DNA of 34,312 nucleotides, taken from positions 1-34,312 of the forward strand of contig JANQRK010000065.1 of NCBI GenBank assembly GCA_028284585.1, in the 5' to 3' direction. The DNA is from Chromatiales bacterium (GTDB taxonomy: Bacteria; Pseudomonadota; Gammaproteobacteria; Chromatiales; Chromatiaceae). This document shows positions 15,769-25,303 of this stretch, one piece after another (positions within the stretch are counted from its first letter, which is position 1; the number at the start of each line of letters is the position of its first letter). The translations under genes were made by a program, and so were the position numbers. Below the pieces are notes generated by a model. The model was not told the origin of the DNA. It saw only the letters and a list, made by a program, of their open reading frames with translations, and searched no databases.

Positions 15769-18700
15769 CTAGGGCTCAGGTGGGTTTCCGGGTGTTTTTG
15801 GCACCACCGGCTTGGTCGCGCCGGTCCCGCTAGAGGGCTTCGGCTTGGTGCGCTTGAGCCCGACGCTATGCCACAGACCACCAGCCGAGAACGCCCGCCA
15901 CCCCCACTTGACCCAGGAAAGCAGCGAAAACGCGAGCCATAATGCCCAGGCCATCATCAATGCGCGATAGACCCAGAGTGGCGCCGAGAGGACCATCGCC
16001 TGTGGGTACTGGTCGGTAACGCGGTCTTGATACCAATGCAAATGGTACGCCGAAGAGTTATTGCCCTGGATCTGCATGGCCGGTTGCCCGAGTAGGCCGG
16101 TTTCCACGGCGCCCAGCAGCACCATGGCGGTAGCGATCGACAACACCACGATCAGCGATTGCAGCAGATTGAAGCTCAATTTCTCCTGCTTGTTTTCTGG
16201 TGCCAAGGTCGATCGGTAGTGAACCGTGAAGAACCAGGCAGCGACGACGATCAGTGCGAAGACCGACACCTGGGTCAGGCCGACACCTAAAAATAGCCAG
16301 GTCGCAAAACCGACCGGCAGCTTGCCACCGCTGATTCGGGCCAATACGAAGGAAACCAGGAGTAGCACGGTCAGCAGACTCCAAAACAGCACAGCCGGTC
16401 CGAGGCGGGGGCCCGATACCCAGAGTGTCCAGCGGTCGCGCGGTGCGTGCACACTCAGGCGCGCATTGACGCTGGCGTCACCTAAAGAGATCGCGGGGGT
16501 GCGCCAATTGGCGGCGACTCCCTGCATCTGCCGCCAGGAAAGTTCGAAAGACTGCGTGCCTGGAACCACCGGGAGACTGACCTCAAGTCCCTCCTGGCGG
16601 ATCGGTTGGGTCTTGCCGTTTACCTTGACCGATTGCAGCTGTGCGCCCTCCGGCAATAGGATGTCACGGCGACCACCCTGGCTGGCAAGTAGTCGAAATG
16701 ACAGCGTCGAGTCGCTGGCCCGCTTTCCTGGTCGAACGGTCAATTGGCTCTGATCGATGGTTGCAGTGTTGCCTGCTACACTTTGCGGGCGTTGGATGGC
16801 AAACGACACTTGCTCCCCCGGCCATGGATGCCAAGTGGGTAGCCACTTGTTGCCATTGTCCTGGTGATGGATCGGCGGGATACCCTCGATCGAGGCATGC
16901 CACAGCGGGGCGATGTCGGCGCGCCAGGTCTCGAGCCAGTTGGCATGCGCCGGTGCCTCGAGTGTTAGGACATCCACTGGCGACAGTCGCGACAGCCAGC
17001 GCAGCTCGCGCTGGTCGGCCCGCAGATTGACCAACACCTGTCCGTTCTCGACCGCTACTTCCTCGGTGACTACCGCAGCGCCAGGCAGGACCGGCACCTT
17101 CAGCGCGACCGGCGTGCCTAGCGGTGAGGCACGAACCACGCGGGTAAGCACCTCCCAGCGAATACCCAATCGAAGGGTACGTTCCACTCGCACAAAGGCA
17201 GGCAAGACTGAAGGCGCCAGCTCGCCGAGCCGTGCGCCATCGGCGCCGCGGATGCGCACCATACTCAACTGTGTCGCCGGTCGGCCTTCTGCGTCTATAC
17301 CATCGATCGTCCAAGCTTTTCCGGTTGCAACGACCTTGCGTGGCCGAAGCGGCAAGGGGAGCTGCAGCTGATCGACCGGTGGCAGATAGGCTTGCACTTC
17401 GAGCCGATGTCGACCGGCCGGTAGCAACACCCAAAGCGCGTTCTGTTGCGTGCGCTGCAGTCGGTCGGAGACATTGGCACCGTCGATTCGCACCCGCACC
17501 GGCATGACCAGCTTGGTATCGATTGGCAGAGGAATGGCGGTTTCCTGCAATGCATCGGCTGTGAATTCGATCCGCAGCTTGTCGGCCGAGTACACCATCG
17601 ACATCTTTGATATCGCCGCGCGCGGGGGATGGGTAGCGGGCTCGGCCAACCGTTGCGCCAACTCCTCTAGCATATCCGGAGACGGAATGGTGGAGGCTCC
17701 GCCGTTGCCGGAGAAACCGGCCAGCACAACCACCAGCAGATAGCCGATGCGCCACTTCCCATTGCGGCGTTTTAGGTCCAAAACACGCCAGGCCAATACA
17801 CTGAGGAGCAGGATAGTCATGAAATTCAGCACCAGGTGCAGCCATGGTCCGATCAGGTACACGCCGATGTGTTGATCCGCGGCGACCGGGCCGTTCCATT
17901 GCAGCGTGGCGGTGCGCCATCGCCAGTTTGGCAGTCCGGGGCCGGTTTGTACCGTCGCTGAGGGATCGATCTCATCGAGCGTGCGGCGCTCAGGGGATTG
18001 CAGCGGTCGTTTCGACGACCGCAAGGTTGCCTCAGAGGCCGCGTTGGCGATGTCTGACCCCAGCCCGGTCGACTGGTCGCGCGGCATTGCCTCCTTTTGT
18101 CTTGCTGGGCTGGCATACTCGGAGACGGTCGGCGCGCTGCTGAACGCAGACCCGCGGTGCTGATCAAGCTGCGGATACACGCCCTCGCGAGCCTGTTGCA
18201 CCATGAACGGCAGCGCTATCGCGAGCAACACCACCAAGCCCAGCCAGTGCGCCAGCTTGAGTGTGGACAGCAGCCGGCTGGGCGATGGCATCACACGTAG
18301 CAGGGCAACGACCGCCATCAGATAAAGCCAGATCATGCGGGGGGCATCGAATTCGTGCCAGGTCAGGCCGACCGTGAGCAATGCAATGGGCGACCAGCCC
18401 CAGCCCCAGAGCTTTCCGGCGGCCAGACCGATGATCAACACCAGGAAAATGTCGTAGAGCGTCCAACTTTGCAGCCAGGAGGCGGGGACGTTGTCGACAC
18501 CCGAGACCGCCAGTAGTCGGTAACCGGGCGGAAGATGGAGCTGGGTTGTGACTTGCTGGAAATCACGTCCCCAGCCGACCGCGGGCATCGCGATGGCGTT
18601 GCCTTCATAGCGAGATTCGGCAAATAGGTTCAATGCACCGCGGCGAACCTCTACCCCGTAGCGCGCATCTTCTGCGAGCTTGGTGATGAGCTGCGGCTTG

Positions 18701-19890
18701 CCGTCAACCACGACTCGGCCGAGTTGGAAGGGTTCCTCGGCCGACAAGCGCCAGCCGGTCGTGATCCGGCCCGAGAGTTGGTCGCGCACCGTAAAACCCG
18801 CGCCGTCGAAATCCAACCATAGGTCGCGCGCCAGCGAGAGACGGTCCGGTTCGGGCTGTGGGTCTCCACGCCGTATGACCTGGATATTGAATGCCGAGTC
18901 TGGTTCAAGCCGGTAGGTCGGCAGATTGCCCCAGCCGTCTGGTAGGCGAACTTGGCGTGGATCGATCTGGCGAACGCCATCGATCTCGGTCAGACGATCT
19001 CGGGGCGACGCGCGGTAGACCCAAACCTCGGATTTGGGCCAGGCCGCAGGCTGGCCGGCCGAGCGCATGGCCAACTGTGTAAAATCGGTAGTCGCGCGGG
19101 CGTGAATTCTAAACACCCAGCGCCCAGGCCGCAGTTGCACGCGCAGCGAGCCGTCCGACTCAATCCTCGCAGGCAGTTGACTTTCGATTTTGATTGGGAC
19201 GAAGCCGTCGAGAACCGGAGTGCCGAGCACCATCTCGCGCTGCCCGCCGGAAACATCGACCGCAAGCTGGGTGACGATTTGCCCAGGGTGACCATCCTGA
19301 ACAAGGCGATACACGGCCATGGTTAGCTGATCTTCGGCGGTCTTGTCACGCGTGGCAGAAGCACCCTTCCCCAGCCAAAGGCTTCCGCTACGAATCTGCG
19401 GCAGTCGAATCGGGCGTCCTTCGACGGTGTATCGCACAATGCCGGTGCCCGCAGGTATGCCAAGCGCCGTCGGCAACTCAGACCAGCGGAACTCGCCGGA
19501 TATCCGGTGGCTCCCCGGTTGCAGAACCACATGCGGCTTGCCGTCGCGCTCGACCACAGGTAACGGCGACTTACCCAGGCGCACATTGGTCGGCCAGTAC
19601 TTGCCGTCCCCGGGGAGACGCACCTCGCTCTCGCTGTAGACCGTCAGGGCCTGCCGAAAGGCTGCGCCCGCTGAAGAAGCGTCTAGGTGCAGCTCGCCGG
19701 GCCATACACAGCTGCGTGAATCGTCGCTGTATCGCACCGGACAGGCCAACTCGGGTTGCTCATGCAGTACCCAGCCAATCCATGGCCGCAGTGGATCGGG
19801 GAGGTCATTCAGATTCATGGGTTGGGCTGACACTGCAGACGAAGCTACAAACAGTAGGATCGCTACCAGGTAAGTTGTTGCCGCAGACAT
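15769..19890 (-). CDS. Very large membrane protein (1373 aa), two-halved, unknown function
   Basis: The protein begins with a cleavable signal peptide (about 1-22, YLVAILLFVASSAVSAQP). It then has a long beta-rich ectodomain (about 23-475), a cluster of helices (about 478-567), a soluble loop (about 570-670), two more helices (about 675-725), a second beta-rich ectodomain (about 733-1160), another helix cluster (about 1163-1337) and a proline/lysine-rich tail (TKPKPSSGTGATKPVVPKTP). The two ectodomains share a matching order of motifs: a short PV/TNV strand, V-L-x-PG-x-H-R, LGTPV with V-P-I/V and G-x-L-x-V-x-L-R, each ending in a helix cluster. This suggests an internal duplication. I recognise no named domain. 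It should sit in the inner membrane with large periplasmic portions. The ATG at 19890 has no clear Shine-Dalgarno but gives the best signal peptide. No operon partner is visible. Confidence 0.85.
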   Translation of the reverse strand: MSAATTYLVAILLFVASSAVSAQPMNLNDLPDPLRPWIGWVLHEQPELACPVRYSDDSRSCVWPGELHLDASSAGAAFRQALTVYSESEVRLPGDGKYWPTNVRLGKSPLPVVERDGKPHVVLQPGSHRISGEFRWSELPTALGIPAGTGIVRYTVEGRPIRLPQIRSGSLWLGKGASATRDKTAEDQLTMAVYRLVQDGHPGQIVTQLAVDVSGGQREMVLGTPVLDGFVPIKIESQLPARIESDGSLRVQLRPGRWVFRIHARATTDFTQLAMRSAGQPAAWPKSEVWVYRASPRDRLTEIDGVRQIDPRQVRLPDGWGNLPTYRLEPDSAFNIQVIRRGDPQPEPDRLSLARDLWLDFDGAGFTVRDQLSGRITTGWRLSAEEPFQLGRVVVDGKPQLITKLAEDARYGVEVRRGALNLFAESRYEGNAIAMPAVGWGRDFQQVTTQLHLPPGYRLLAVSGVDNVPASWLQSWTLYDIFLVLIIGLAAGKLWGWGWSPIALLTVGLTWHEFDAPRMIWLYLMAVVALLRVMPSPSRLLSTLKLAHWLGLVVLLAIALPFMVQQAREGVYPQLDQHRGSAFSSAPTVSEYASPARQKEAMPRDQSTGLGSDIANAASEATLRSSKRPLQSPERRTLDEIDPSATVQTGPGLPNWRWRTATLQWNGPVAADQHIGVYLIGPWLHLVLNFMTILLLSVLAWRVLDLKRRNGKWRIGYLLVVVLAGFSGNGGASTIPSPDMLEELAQRLAEPATHPPRAAISKMSMVYSADKLRIEFTADALQETAIPLPIDTKLVMPVRVRIDGANVSDRLQRTQQNALWVLLPAGRHRLEVQAYLPPVDQLQLPLPLRPRKVVATGKAWTIDGIDAEGRPATQLSMVRIRGADGARLGELAPSVLPAFVRVERTLRLGIRWEVLTRVVRASPLGTPVALKVPVLPGAAVVTEEVAVENGQVLVNLRADQRELRWLSRLSPVDVLTLEAPAHANWLETWRADIAPLWHASIEGIPPIHHQDNGNKWLPTWHPWPGEQVSFAIQRPQSVAGNTATIDQSQLTVRPGKRASDSTLSFRLLASQGGRRDILLPEGAQLQSVKVNGKTQPIRQEGLEVSLPVVPGTQSFELSWRQMQGVAANWRTPAISLGDASVNARLSVHAPRDRWTLWVSGPRLGPAVLFWSLLTVLLLVSFVLARISGGKLPVGFATWLFLGVGLTQVSVFALIVVAAWFFTVHYRSTLAPENKQEKLSFNLLQSLIVVLSIATAMVLLGAVETGLLGQPAMQIQGNNSSAYHLHWYQDRVTDQYPQAMVLSAPLWVYRALMMAWALWLAFSLLSWVKWGWRAFSAGGLWHSVGLKRTKPKPSSGTGATKPVVPKTPGNPPEP

Positions 19891-20903
19891 TTGGTTGGGT
19901 TCTTTATCTTCAGTGCTGAGACTTGGAGAGGCTGGGATATCGGCAATGTCTGCTCAGGGAAGCGGATGTTCGTGCTTGTCTGAGTATATGCGGTGATTAT
20001 TCAAGCCCCGTCCATCTTGATGCGAGATACTTTGGACGATGGAGTTATCGGCATCCAATAGCGCAACCCAAGGGTAGCGAGCTATAGACGTCTTTACGGG
20101 CCACCGGCGATATACAGGGCAGTGCGAAGCCTGTGTTGGGCGTCGCCCTTGGAGACGACTGCCACAGGGTCGCGTCGCCAGCACTTAGACAGATTGGCGC
20201 TGTCATAAAGTGCCAAAAGCCCCACATTGTCCCGATCCGCATGCTTTAGGCAGACTGCCAAAGGAGATAGGTGCCGCTAACAAAATATTGATTTTATTAT
20301 ATTAATTCGGGATGCCCTAACAGTTGCGATGGACTACTATCATCGATCTGGGTCGATGAATCGCTATTGAATACCCCTGGCAGGGTCTATAGAAAACCGC
20401 CTTGCGTTTTCAATCGAAGATGGTTGCCTCGCAAAAGCCAAAAGAGACCTTGGAAGGTACCTGCAGCGGTGGCGATCACAGGTGTTGAACGATGTTTGTC
20501 GTCGGGATAGGGCCGAGCAGCCCGATGTGGCGAGCTGCAGCCATTGGTGTGTGTTCGGTCAGTGTTGCCCAACGACCGTCCGAGCGCCGTTGAGACCAGC
20601 CCTGCCGGATGTAGTATCTCCAGGCTGGGCTGTTGACCGGCACACAGACAGTTCGACCATGCATACCCCAACTCCTAGCGCAGCCCGGCCTGCCGCACAG
20701 CGCGGCGGAGCCGGTGATGCTGGCTTTAACCAAGCATATCGCGCGCCATGTCCGATGGAACAGGCCCTAGATGGTCGACAATCGCTGTCAGGCAGTGGCG
20801 GCGGGCCGTCTTATTCGCGGCCCAAGGTCGATGGCATCCCGCGCGCTGAGAGATGTCGAATCGGGCCCTGGGCCACGCTCGGCAAGAGCTGCTTGTCGGC
20901 GAC
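19891..20903. other. Approximately 1-kb region without a convincing gene; AT-rich core
   Basis: No frame here combines a ribosome site with protein-like sequence over a useful length. A minus-strand frame (19954-20184) contains a somewhat protein-like stretch (YPWVALLDADNSIVQSISHQ) and may be a remnant. Bases 20279-20312 form a strikingly AT-rich tract (AAAATATTGATTTTATTATA) in otherwise GC-rich DNA, a possible promoter, protein-binding site or insertion scar. Confidence 0.45.
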
Positions 20904-21029
20904 TTAGTCGCGGGGGCGCTGGCCGATAAACTCCATCAGTTTGTCTTGGGCATCTTTGGCCCATTGTGGTTGCTGAGTGTTCCAGCCGATGATGACCCCG
21001 ACCAACAAAGCTAATAAGAAACTTGTCAT
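20904..21029 (-). CDS. 41-residue single-helix small membrane protein
   Basis: The frame reads ATG to TAA with product beginning MTSFLLALLVGVIIGWN and ending LMEFIGQRPRD. It has one N-terminal membrane helix (about 3-17), then a short hydrophilic amphipathic tail (TQQPQWAKDAQDKLMEF). An AGGA lies 10 bases before the ATG. It is well below usual annotation cut-offs, but the composition and ribosome site look genuine. It is divergent from the MscK gene, with 265 bases between that may hold both promoters. Function is unknown; a regulatory partner of a membrane complex is one possibility. Confidence 0.6.
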   Translation of the reverse strand: MTSFLLALLVGVIIGWNTQQPQWAKDAQDKLMEFIGQRPRD

Positions 21030-21294
21030 AGATTTGGATTCCTATGTCGATGTTCTGCGAATGATACAGGACACTGTCTGGCATGCTCGCCGTGCCGTTG
21101 CGTCTGATTTATGGCCCACCCCGGTGCCCTCTCCAAGGGCTTGGTTGGCTTCTAGTTACGTCTCCAACGGCGCTGCTGTGTCCGGCCGTGGCGGTCTGGT
21201 GCACAATGCGGATCAGGCACGGCCGTGCGGCTGATGGCGCAATTTCGGGCGGGTGCCGGCTTGACGGTGTGCGGTACGCCGCGATGGACACTGA

Positions 21295-24200
21295 ATGAAA
21301 TTGCCTTTCCGATCCTTGTTTTACCTGCCCGCTGTTTGCTGGCTGTTTATCGGCCTGATCTTGTGCAGCCTGGCCCAGGCAGCGCCGGAGTCAGCCGCTG
21401 ATAGCTCAGGTGAAGCCCCGTCACTGAGCGTTATCCGCCAGCAGGCCGAAGAGCTTACCAAGTCCAGTGGTGTCGATGACACGACAAAATCGCTGCTTTC
21501 CGAGTATTACCGAAGGGCGATCAGCAGTCTTGAGACTGCGGCCGTCTATCGCGAGAACACCGAAGGCTTCACAGGCCTTATTCAGACCGGCCCAGGCGAG
21601 CTGCAGCGCCTGCGTGCCGATATCCGCAGCGCATCGGCCGGAGGACAGGCCGCGCCCTCGGCCATCCAAGGCCTTTCATTGGCTGAGATCGAGCTGAATT
21701 TACAGAAGGCAGAGGCCGAGCGGGCCCTGGAAGAGGCCCAATTGGCCGAACTCAAGGCTCGGTTGGACAAGGAACGTGACCGACCGCGCAAGATCCGCGA
21801 GCGTCTCAGCGATGTCAGGGGCCAAATCGTTGCCAAGAACTCCGAGGCGGCGCCTGCGCCGGGTGAGGGGCAGGCACCCGAGATAGCGGCCGCGCGCCGC
21901 TGGATGAACGAGTCCGAGCTCGAGCGCCTACGCGCCGAAGTCCTGATGTTGGAGCAAGATCTGGCTAGCCACCCGATCCGCCTGAAACTCTTGCAGGCCC
22001 GGTTAGATCTCAGCGAGATCACACTGGCGCGCGCACAACGCCAGGTGCGCCGTCTGGAAGCGGCTGCGAACGCCCAGCGCCTGGCCGATACGGAACAGAT
22101 AAAACTGGATGCCCAGGTGGCCGAGCGCGCGGCCGCGAGCAAACACCCTGTGGTCGCCGATCTGGCGGCTCGTAACCTGAGCCTCAGTGAGCAAATCGAC
22201 GAGATCGCCGGCGCGATCGAGGGTATTGAGCAGCGCGAACAACGGATGGTAGCGGATGCCAAGCGGATCGAAGAAAACTTCGCCACGACTCAACAAAAGA
22301 TCGAGGTCGCCGGCCTCAGCCAGATCCTCGGCCAGGTCTTGCAAGAGCAGCGTCGCGTCCTGCCCAATCCTGCCCGTCTCCGAAAGACGGCACGCGATCT
22401 GGAGGACCGCATTGCCGAAACCACCCTGTCGCAAATTCAGCTCGAGGAGGAACGTGCCCAACTCCGTGACCTGCAGGGCTACATCCAGGAGCTGTCGGGA
22501 TCGCTTCAACTCGGGGAGGCGATGGGGGTAGGAGAAGAGTTGCAGGTACTTGCCGTGACGCGGCGCTCGCTGATCGAACAGGCTCTCGAGATCCAACGCA
22601 CCTTTTTACAGAGTTTGAGCGAACTCGATTTCGCCCAACGGCGTCTGGTCGAGGTCGTGGTGCGATTCAATGCCTTCCTCGACAAGCGTCTGCTGTGGGT
22701 CCGTAGCTCGCAGGTAGTGGGTCTTGAATCGATACGCCTGATCCCAGGTCAGTTGGCCAACCTGCTTTCACCCACCAACTGGCTGGATGTTGTGGGTAGC
22801 CTGGTGAGCGAGGTTGCACTGTCACCCTTGGTGTATCCGGTATTGCTAGGTGCTGTGCTGGTCTGGCTGCGGCGACCGCGGCTGCGGCAGGCGTTGCGCG
22901 ATAGCGGTAGCAATGTCCGCATAATCCAGAAAGATCGGGCGAGAGATACCCTATTAGGCTTTGGTGCCATCTTGCTGCTGGCGCTGCCCACTGCCTTGCT
23001 GATGTTCGTGATCGGACACCGATTGCAAGCAGGCTATGAGGCGAGCGAGTTCACTGTTGCCGTCGGGTACGCATTGGCGACGACTGCACCATTGCTGTTT
23101 CAGCTCCAAGCGCTGCGTTTGTTTTCGGCCCCCCTCAGTATCGCCGCCGTCCACTTCGGGTGGCGCGAGGCCGGGCTTAAGCGGCTGCACCGCGACCTCC
23201 GTTGGGTGCTCCCGACGCTGACCACACTGGCGTTGTTGACTGCGTTGACGATGCGCCTGGAGACCCACGATTGGGGCAGTGGCCTGGGGCGCGGGATGTT
23301 CGTGATACTCATGTTGGCCTTCAGCGTGTTTTTCTTCCGCCTTTCACACCCGACCAATGGCGTAATCAGCACCTTGGCGGCACACAATCCGGAGGGCATG
23401 GTGCATCGGCTGCGCTTGATTTGGTTTTTGCTGCTGGTCGGTTCGCCACTGGTCGCGGGGGTCATCGCCCTCGCCGGTTTCACCTACACCGCGGGCATGA
23501 CGATCGAGCACATCCTGGCAAGTACCTCGCTGGTGTTGCTAGCGATCGTTGTGCATCAATTGATCGTCCGCTGGTTGGTGCTGAACCAACGCAAGTTGCG
23601 TCTGCAGGCGATTATGGCCAAGCGCCAAGCGGAACAGGCAGCGCGCGAGACCAAGGATGCCAGTGAAGACCCGGAAGCGGCTTCGTTGCGCGAGGTCGAA
23701 GAACCCAAAGTGGATTTCAAGGCACTAGATGCCACCAGTCGCAAGCTGACTAACAATGCGATGCTAGTGGCTGGTCTGATCGGTTTTTGGTTTATCTGGC
23801 GGGACATGTTGCCAGCCCTGGGGATACTCGACGATGTGACGCTCTGGACCTATACAAAGGCGGGCGTGGAAGACCCCATTCCGATCACCCTTTCGAGCTT
23901 GGGCGCCGCATTGCTGATGCTTGTTCTGGTTATAGTGGCGACGCGACAGCTACCGGCGTTCCTCGAGATCGTCTTGTTGCAGCGACTGAACATGGGGCAG
24001 GGTGGCCGCTATACGGTGGTCACGCTGACCAACTATCTCATCGTTGCCATTGGCATCGTCTGGATATTCGGTCGGCTGGGTGGCAGCTGGTCCGAGATCC
24101 AGTGGGTGTTTGCTGCGCTCGGGGTCGGTATCGGTTTTGGTTTGCAGGAGATCGTCGCCAATTTCATCAGTGGTCTGATCATTTTGTTCGAACGCCCAAT

Positions 24201-24708
24201 CCGGGTCGGTGACGTGGTGACCGTGGGTAACACCGATGGGGTGGTTACCCGGATTCGGATCCGCGCGACCACGATCCGCAACTGGGATCGCAAGGAGCTC
24301 TTGGTGCCGAACAAGAACTTCATCACCCAGGAGCTATTGAATTGGTCGCTGAGCGACCAGACGACCCGCATCTTGATCAATGTGGGCATAGCCTATGGCA
24401 GCGATGTCGAGCGTGCGCGCCAGATCATGCACGATGCGGCTGCCGATCACCCACGCATCATGAAAGAGCCTGCACCTTTCGTCACCTTCGATGCATTCGG
24501 CGACAACGCACTGATGATCTCTTTGCGTTGCTACATCGATGCCATCGATCATCGACTAAGTACCATCAACGACATCAACTTGGCGATCAATCAGGGGATG
24601 AATCAGGCCGGAATCGAGATCGCCTTCCCGCAGCGCGACATGCACCTCTACACCAGCCGGCCACTCGATGTGCGTGTGCAAGGTGGTGCAGGCAACAAAT
24701 CAGATTAA
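21295..24708 (+). CDS. MscK/KefA-type mechanosensitive channel
   Basis: The 1137-residue protein matches MscK (about 1120 residues) in length and layout. It has a signal peptide (1-29, ending CSLAQA|APES) and a long coiled-coil-rich periplasmic domain to about 480 (many LEEAQLAELKARLDKERD-like stretches). A multi-helix membrane region (about 500-900) and a C-terminal MscS module (about 900-1115) follow. The pore helix region reads FAALGVGIGFGLQEIVANF, followed by FISGLIILFERPIRVGD and the beta domain TRIRIRATTIRNWDRKELLV then PNKNFI. MscS-family channels open under membrane tension to release solutes after hypo-osmotic shock; MscK is additionally ion-sensitive in E. coli. A charged cytoplasmic loop (about 770-810, KRQAEQAARETKDASEDPE) is conspicuous. 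No strong ribosome site precedes the ATG. Confidence 0.92.
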   Translation: MKLPFRSLFYLPAVCWLFIGLILCSLAQAAPESAADSSGEAPSLSVIRQQAEELTKSSGVDDTTKSLLSEYYRRAISSLETAAVYRENTEGFTGLIQTGPGELQRLRADIRSASAGGQAAPSAIQGLSLAEIELNLQKAEAERALEEAQLAELKARLDKERDRPRKIRERLSDVRGQIVAKNSEAAPAPGEGQAPEIAAARRWMNESELERLRAEVLMLEQDLASHPIRLKLLQARLDLSEITLARAQRQVRRLEAAANAQRLADTEQIKLDAQVAERAAASKHPVVADLAARNLSLSEQIDEIAGAIEGIEQREQRMVADAKRIEENFATTQQKIEVAGLSQILGQVLQEQRRVLPNPARLRKTARDLEDRIAETTLSQIQLEEERAQLRDLQGYIQELSGSLQLGEAMGVGEELQVLAVTRRSLIEQALEIQRTFLQSLSELDFAQRRLVEVVVRFNAFLDKRLLWVRSSQVVGLESIRLIPGQLANLLSPTNWLDVVGSLVSEVALSPLVYPVLLGAVLVWLRRPRLRQALRDSGSNVRIIQKDRARDTLLGFGAILLLALPTALLMFVIGHRLQAGYEASEFTVAVGYALATTAPLLFQLQALRLFSAPLSIAAVHFGWREAGLKRLHRDLRWVLPTLTTLALLTALTMRLETHDWGSGLGRGMFVILMLAFSVFFFRLSHPTNGVISTLAAHNPEGMVHRLRLIWFLLLVGSPLVAGVIALAGFTYTAGMTIEHILASTSLVLLAIVVHQLIVRWLVLNQRKLRLQAIMAKRQAEQAARETKDASEDPEAASLREVEEPKVDFKALDATSRKLTNNAMLVAGLIGFWFIWRDMLPALGILDDVTLWTYTKAGVEDPIPITLSSLGAALLMLVLVIVATRQLPAFLEIVLLQRLNMGQGGRYTVVTLTNYLIVAIGIVWIFGRLGGSWSEIQWVFAALGVGIGFGLQEIVANFISGLIILFERPIRVGDVVTVGNTDGVVTRIRIRATTIRNWDRKELLVPNKNFITQELLNWSLSDQTTRILINVGIAYGSDVERARQIMHDAAADHPRIMKEPAPFVTFDAFGDNALMISLRCYIDAIDHRLSTINDINLAINQGMNQAGIEIAFPQRDMHLYTSRPLDVRVQGGAGNKSD

Positions 24709-24748
24709 CCTGAGCCTGGCTTGGCCCACTAGGTACGGGTGTTGCCGG

Positions 24749-25285
24749 TCAAGGCTCCGGCCACTGCTGGGGTACCTTTTGAATCAGCGAAGTATCGTAA
24801 CCTGCGTCTGCGGCGACGCTCAGCATCTCATCGTATTCGGCGGTGCTGATTTCGGGTTTGCGGGCCATGAACCAGACATAGTCTCGCTTCGAGCGGCCGA
24901 TGATGGTCCGCTGGTAGTCGTCATCGAGAAACAGCACCAGATACTCGGCCTTGATGGGCCAGACAAACTGCATGCCCCAAATCGCGTTGCTTTCGTTGCT
25001 CACGAAGCCGGTCGGGCGATAGACCTTGATCGGCCCGTCAAAACTACCGTCGCGAAAGCGAAAGGTGGTGGCGATCCGATCTTTGCCGTCGAGCTCGTAC
25101 GTCTCGACCGCATTGTGCGCGCCGCGCTCGATGAAGGTTGGGATATTACCGACTACATACCAGTCACCCATGAAGCGTTCTAGGTCGAGTTTTTCGACAA
25201 TACGCGGCATTGATTCGGGTGATGACTGGCATGCCATTAGGTTCAGGGTCAGCGGGACGACTGCCATCAAGGCCATGGCCCTCAT
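24749..25285 (-). CDS. blc: Lipocalin family lipoprotein (Blc-like)
   Basis: The 178-residue protein has a lipoprotein signal with lipobox LMAC (Cys19), preceded by a strong GGAGGAG ribosome site 5 bases before the ATG. The mature part has the lipocalin signature DLERFMGDWYVVGNIPTFIE (G-x-W), a barrel of beta strands, the third-motif region GRSKRDYVWFMARKP and a C-terminal helix. Bacterial Blc is an outer-membrane lipoprotein binding fatty acids or lysophospholipids during envelope stress. It is last in a minus-strand run with a fatty-acid methyltransferase, which fits a lipid-handling role. It is convergent with the MscK gene (40 bases between stops). Confidence 0.9.
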   Translation of the reverse strand: MRAMALMAVVPLTLNLMACQSSPESMPRIVEKLDLERFMGDWYVVGNIPTFIERGAHNAVETYELDGKDRIATTFRFRDGSFDGPIKVYRPTGFVSNESNAIWGMQFVWPIKAEYLVLFLDDDYQRTIIGRSKRDYVWFMARKPEISTAEYDEMLSVAADAGYDTSLIQKVPQQWPEP

Positions 25286-25303
25286 ACATCTCCTCCAAGT
25301 GTG

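Noticed and set aside
16664..17920. 418-codon frame inside the giant membrane protein gene
   Set aside because: It is on the same strand in another frame, is Arg/Ala-rich and lacks domains; it is a composition artefact of GC-rich DNA.
19954..20184. Minus-strand frame with a protein-like stretch (YPWVALLDADNS)
   Set aside because: It has no ribosome site and no recognised family; kept only as a possible remnant in the gap entry.
20387..20733. Two overlapping minus-strand frames of about 90 codons
   Set aside because: Neither has a ribosome site, hydrophobic pattern or recognisable motif.
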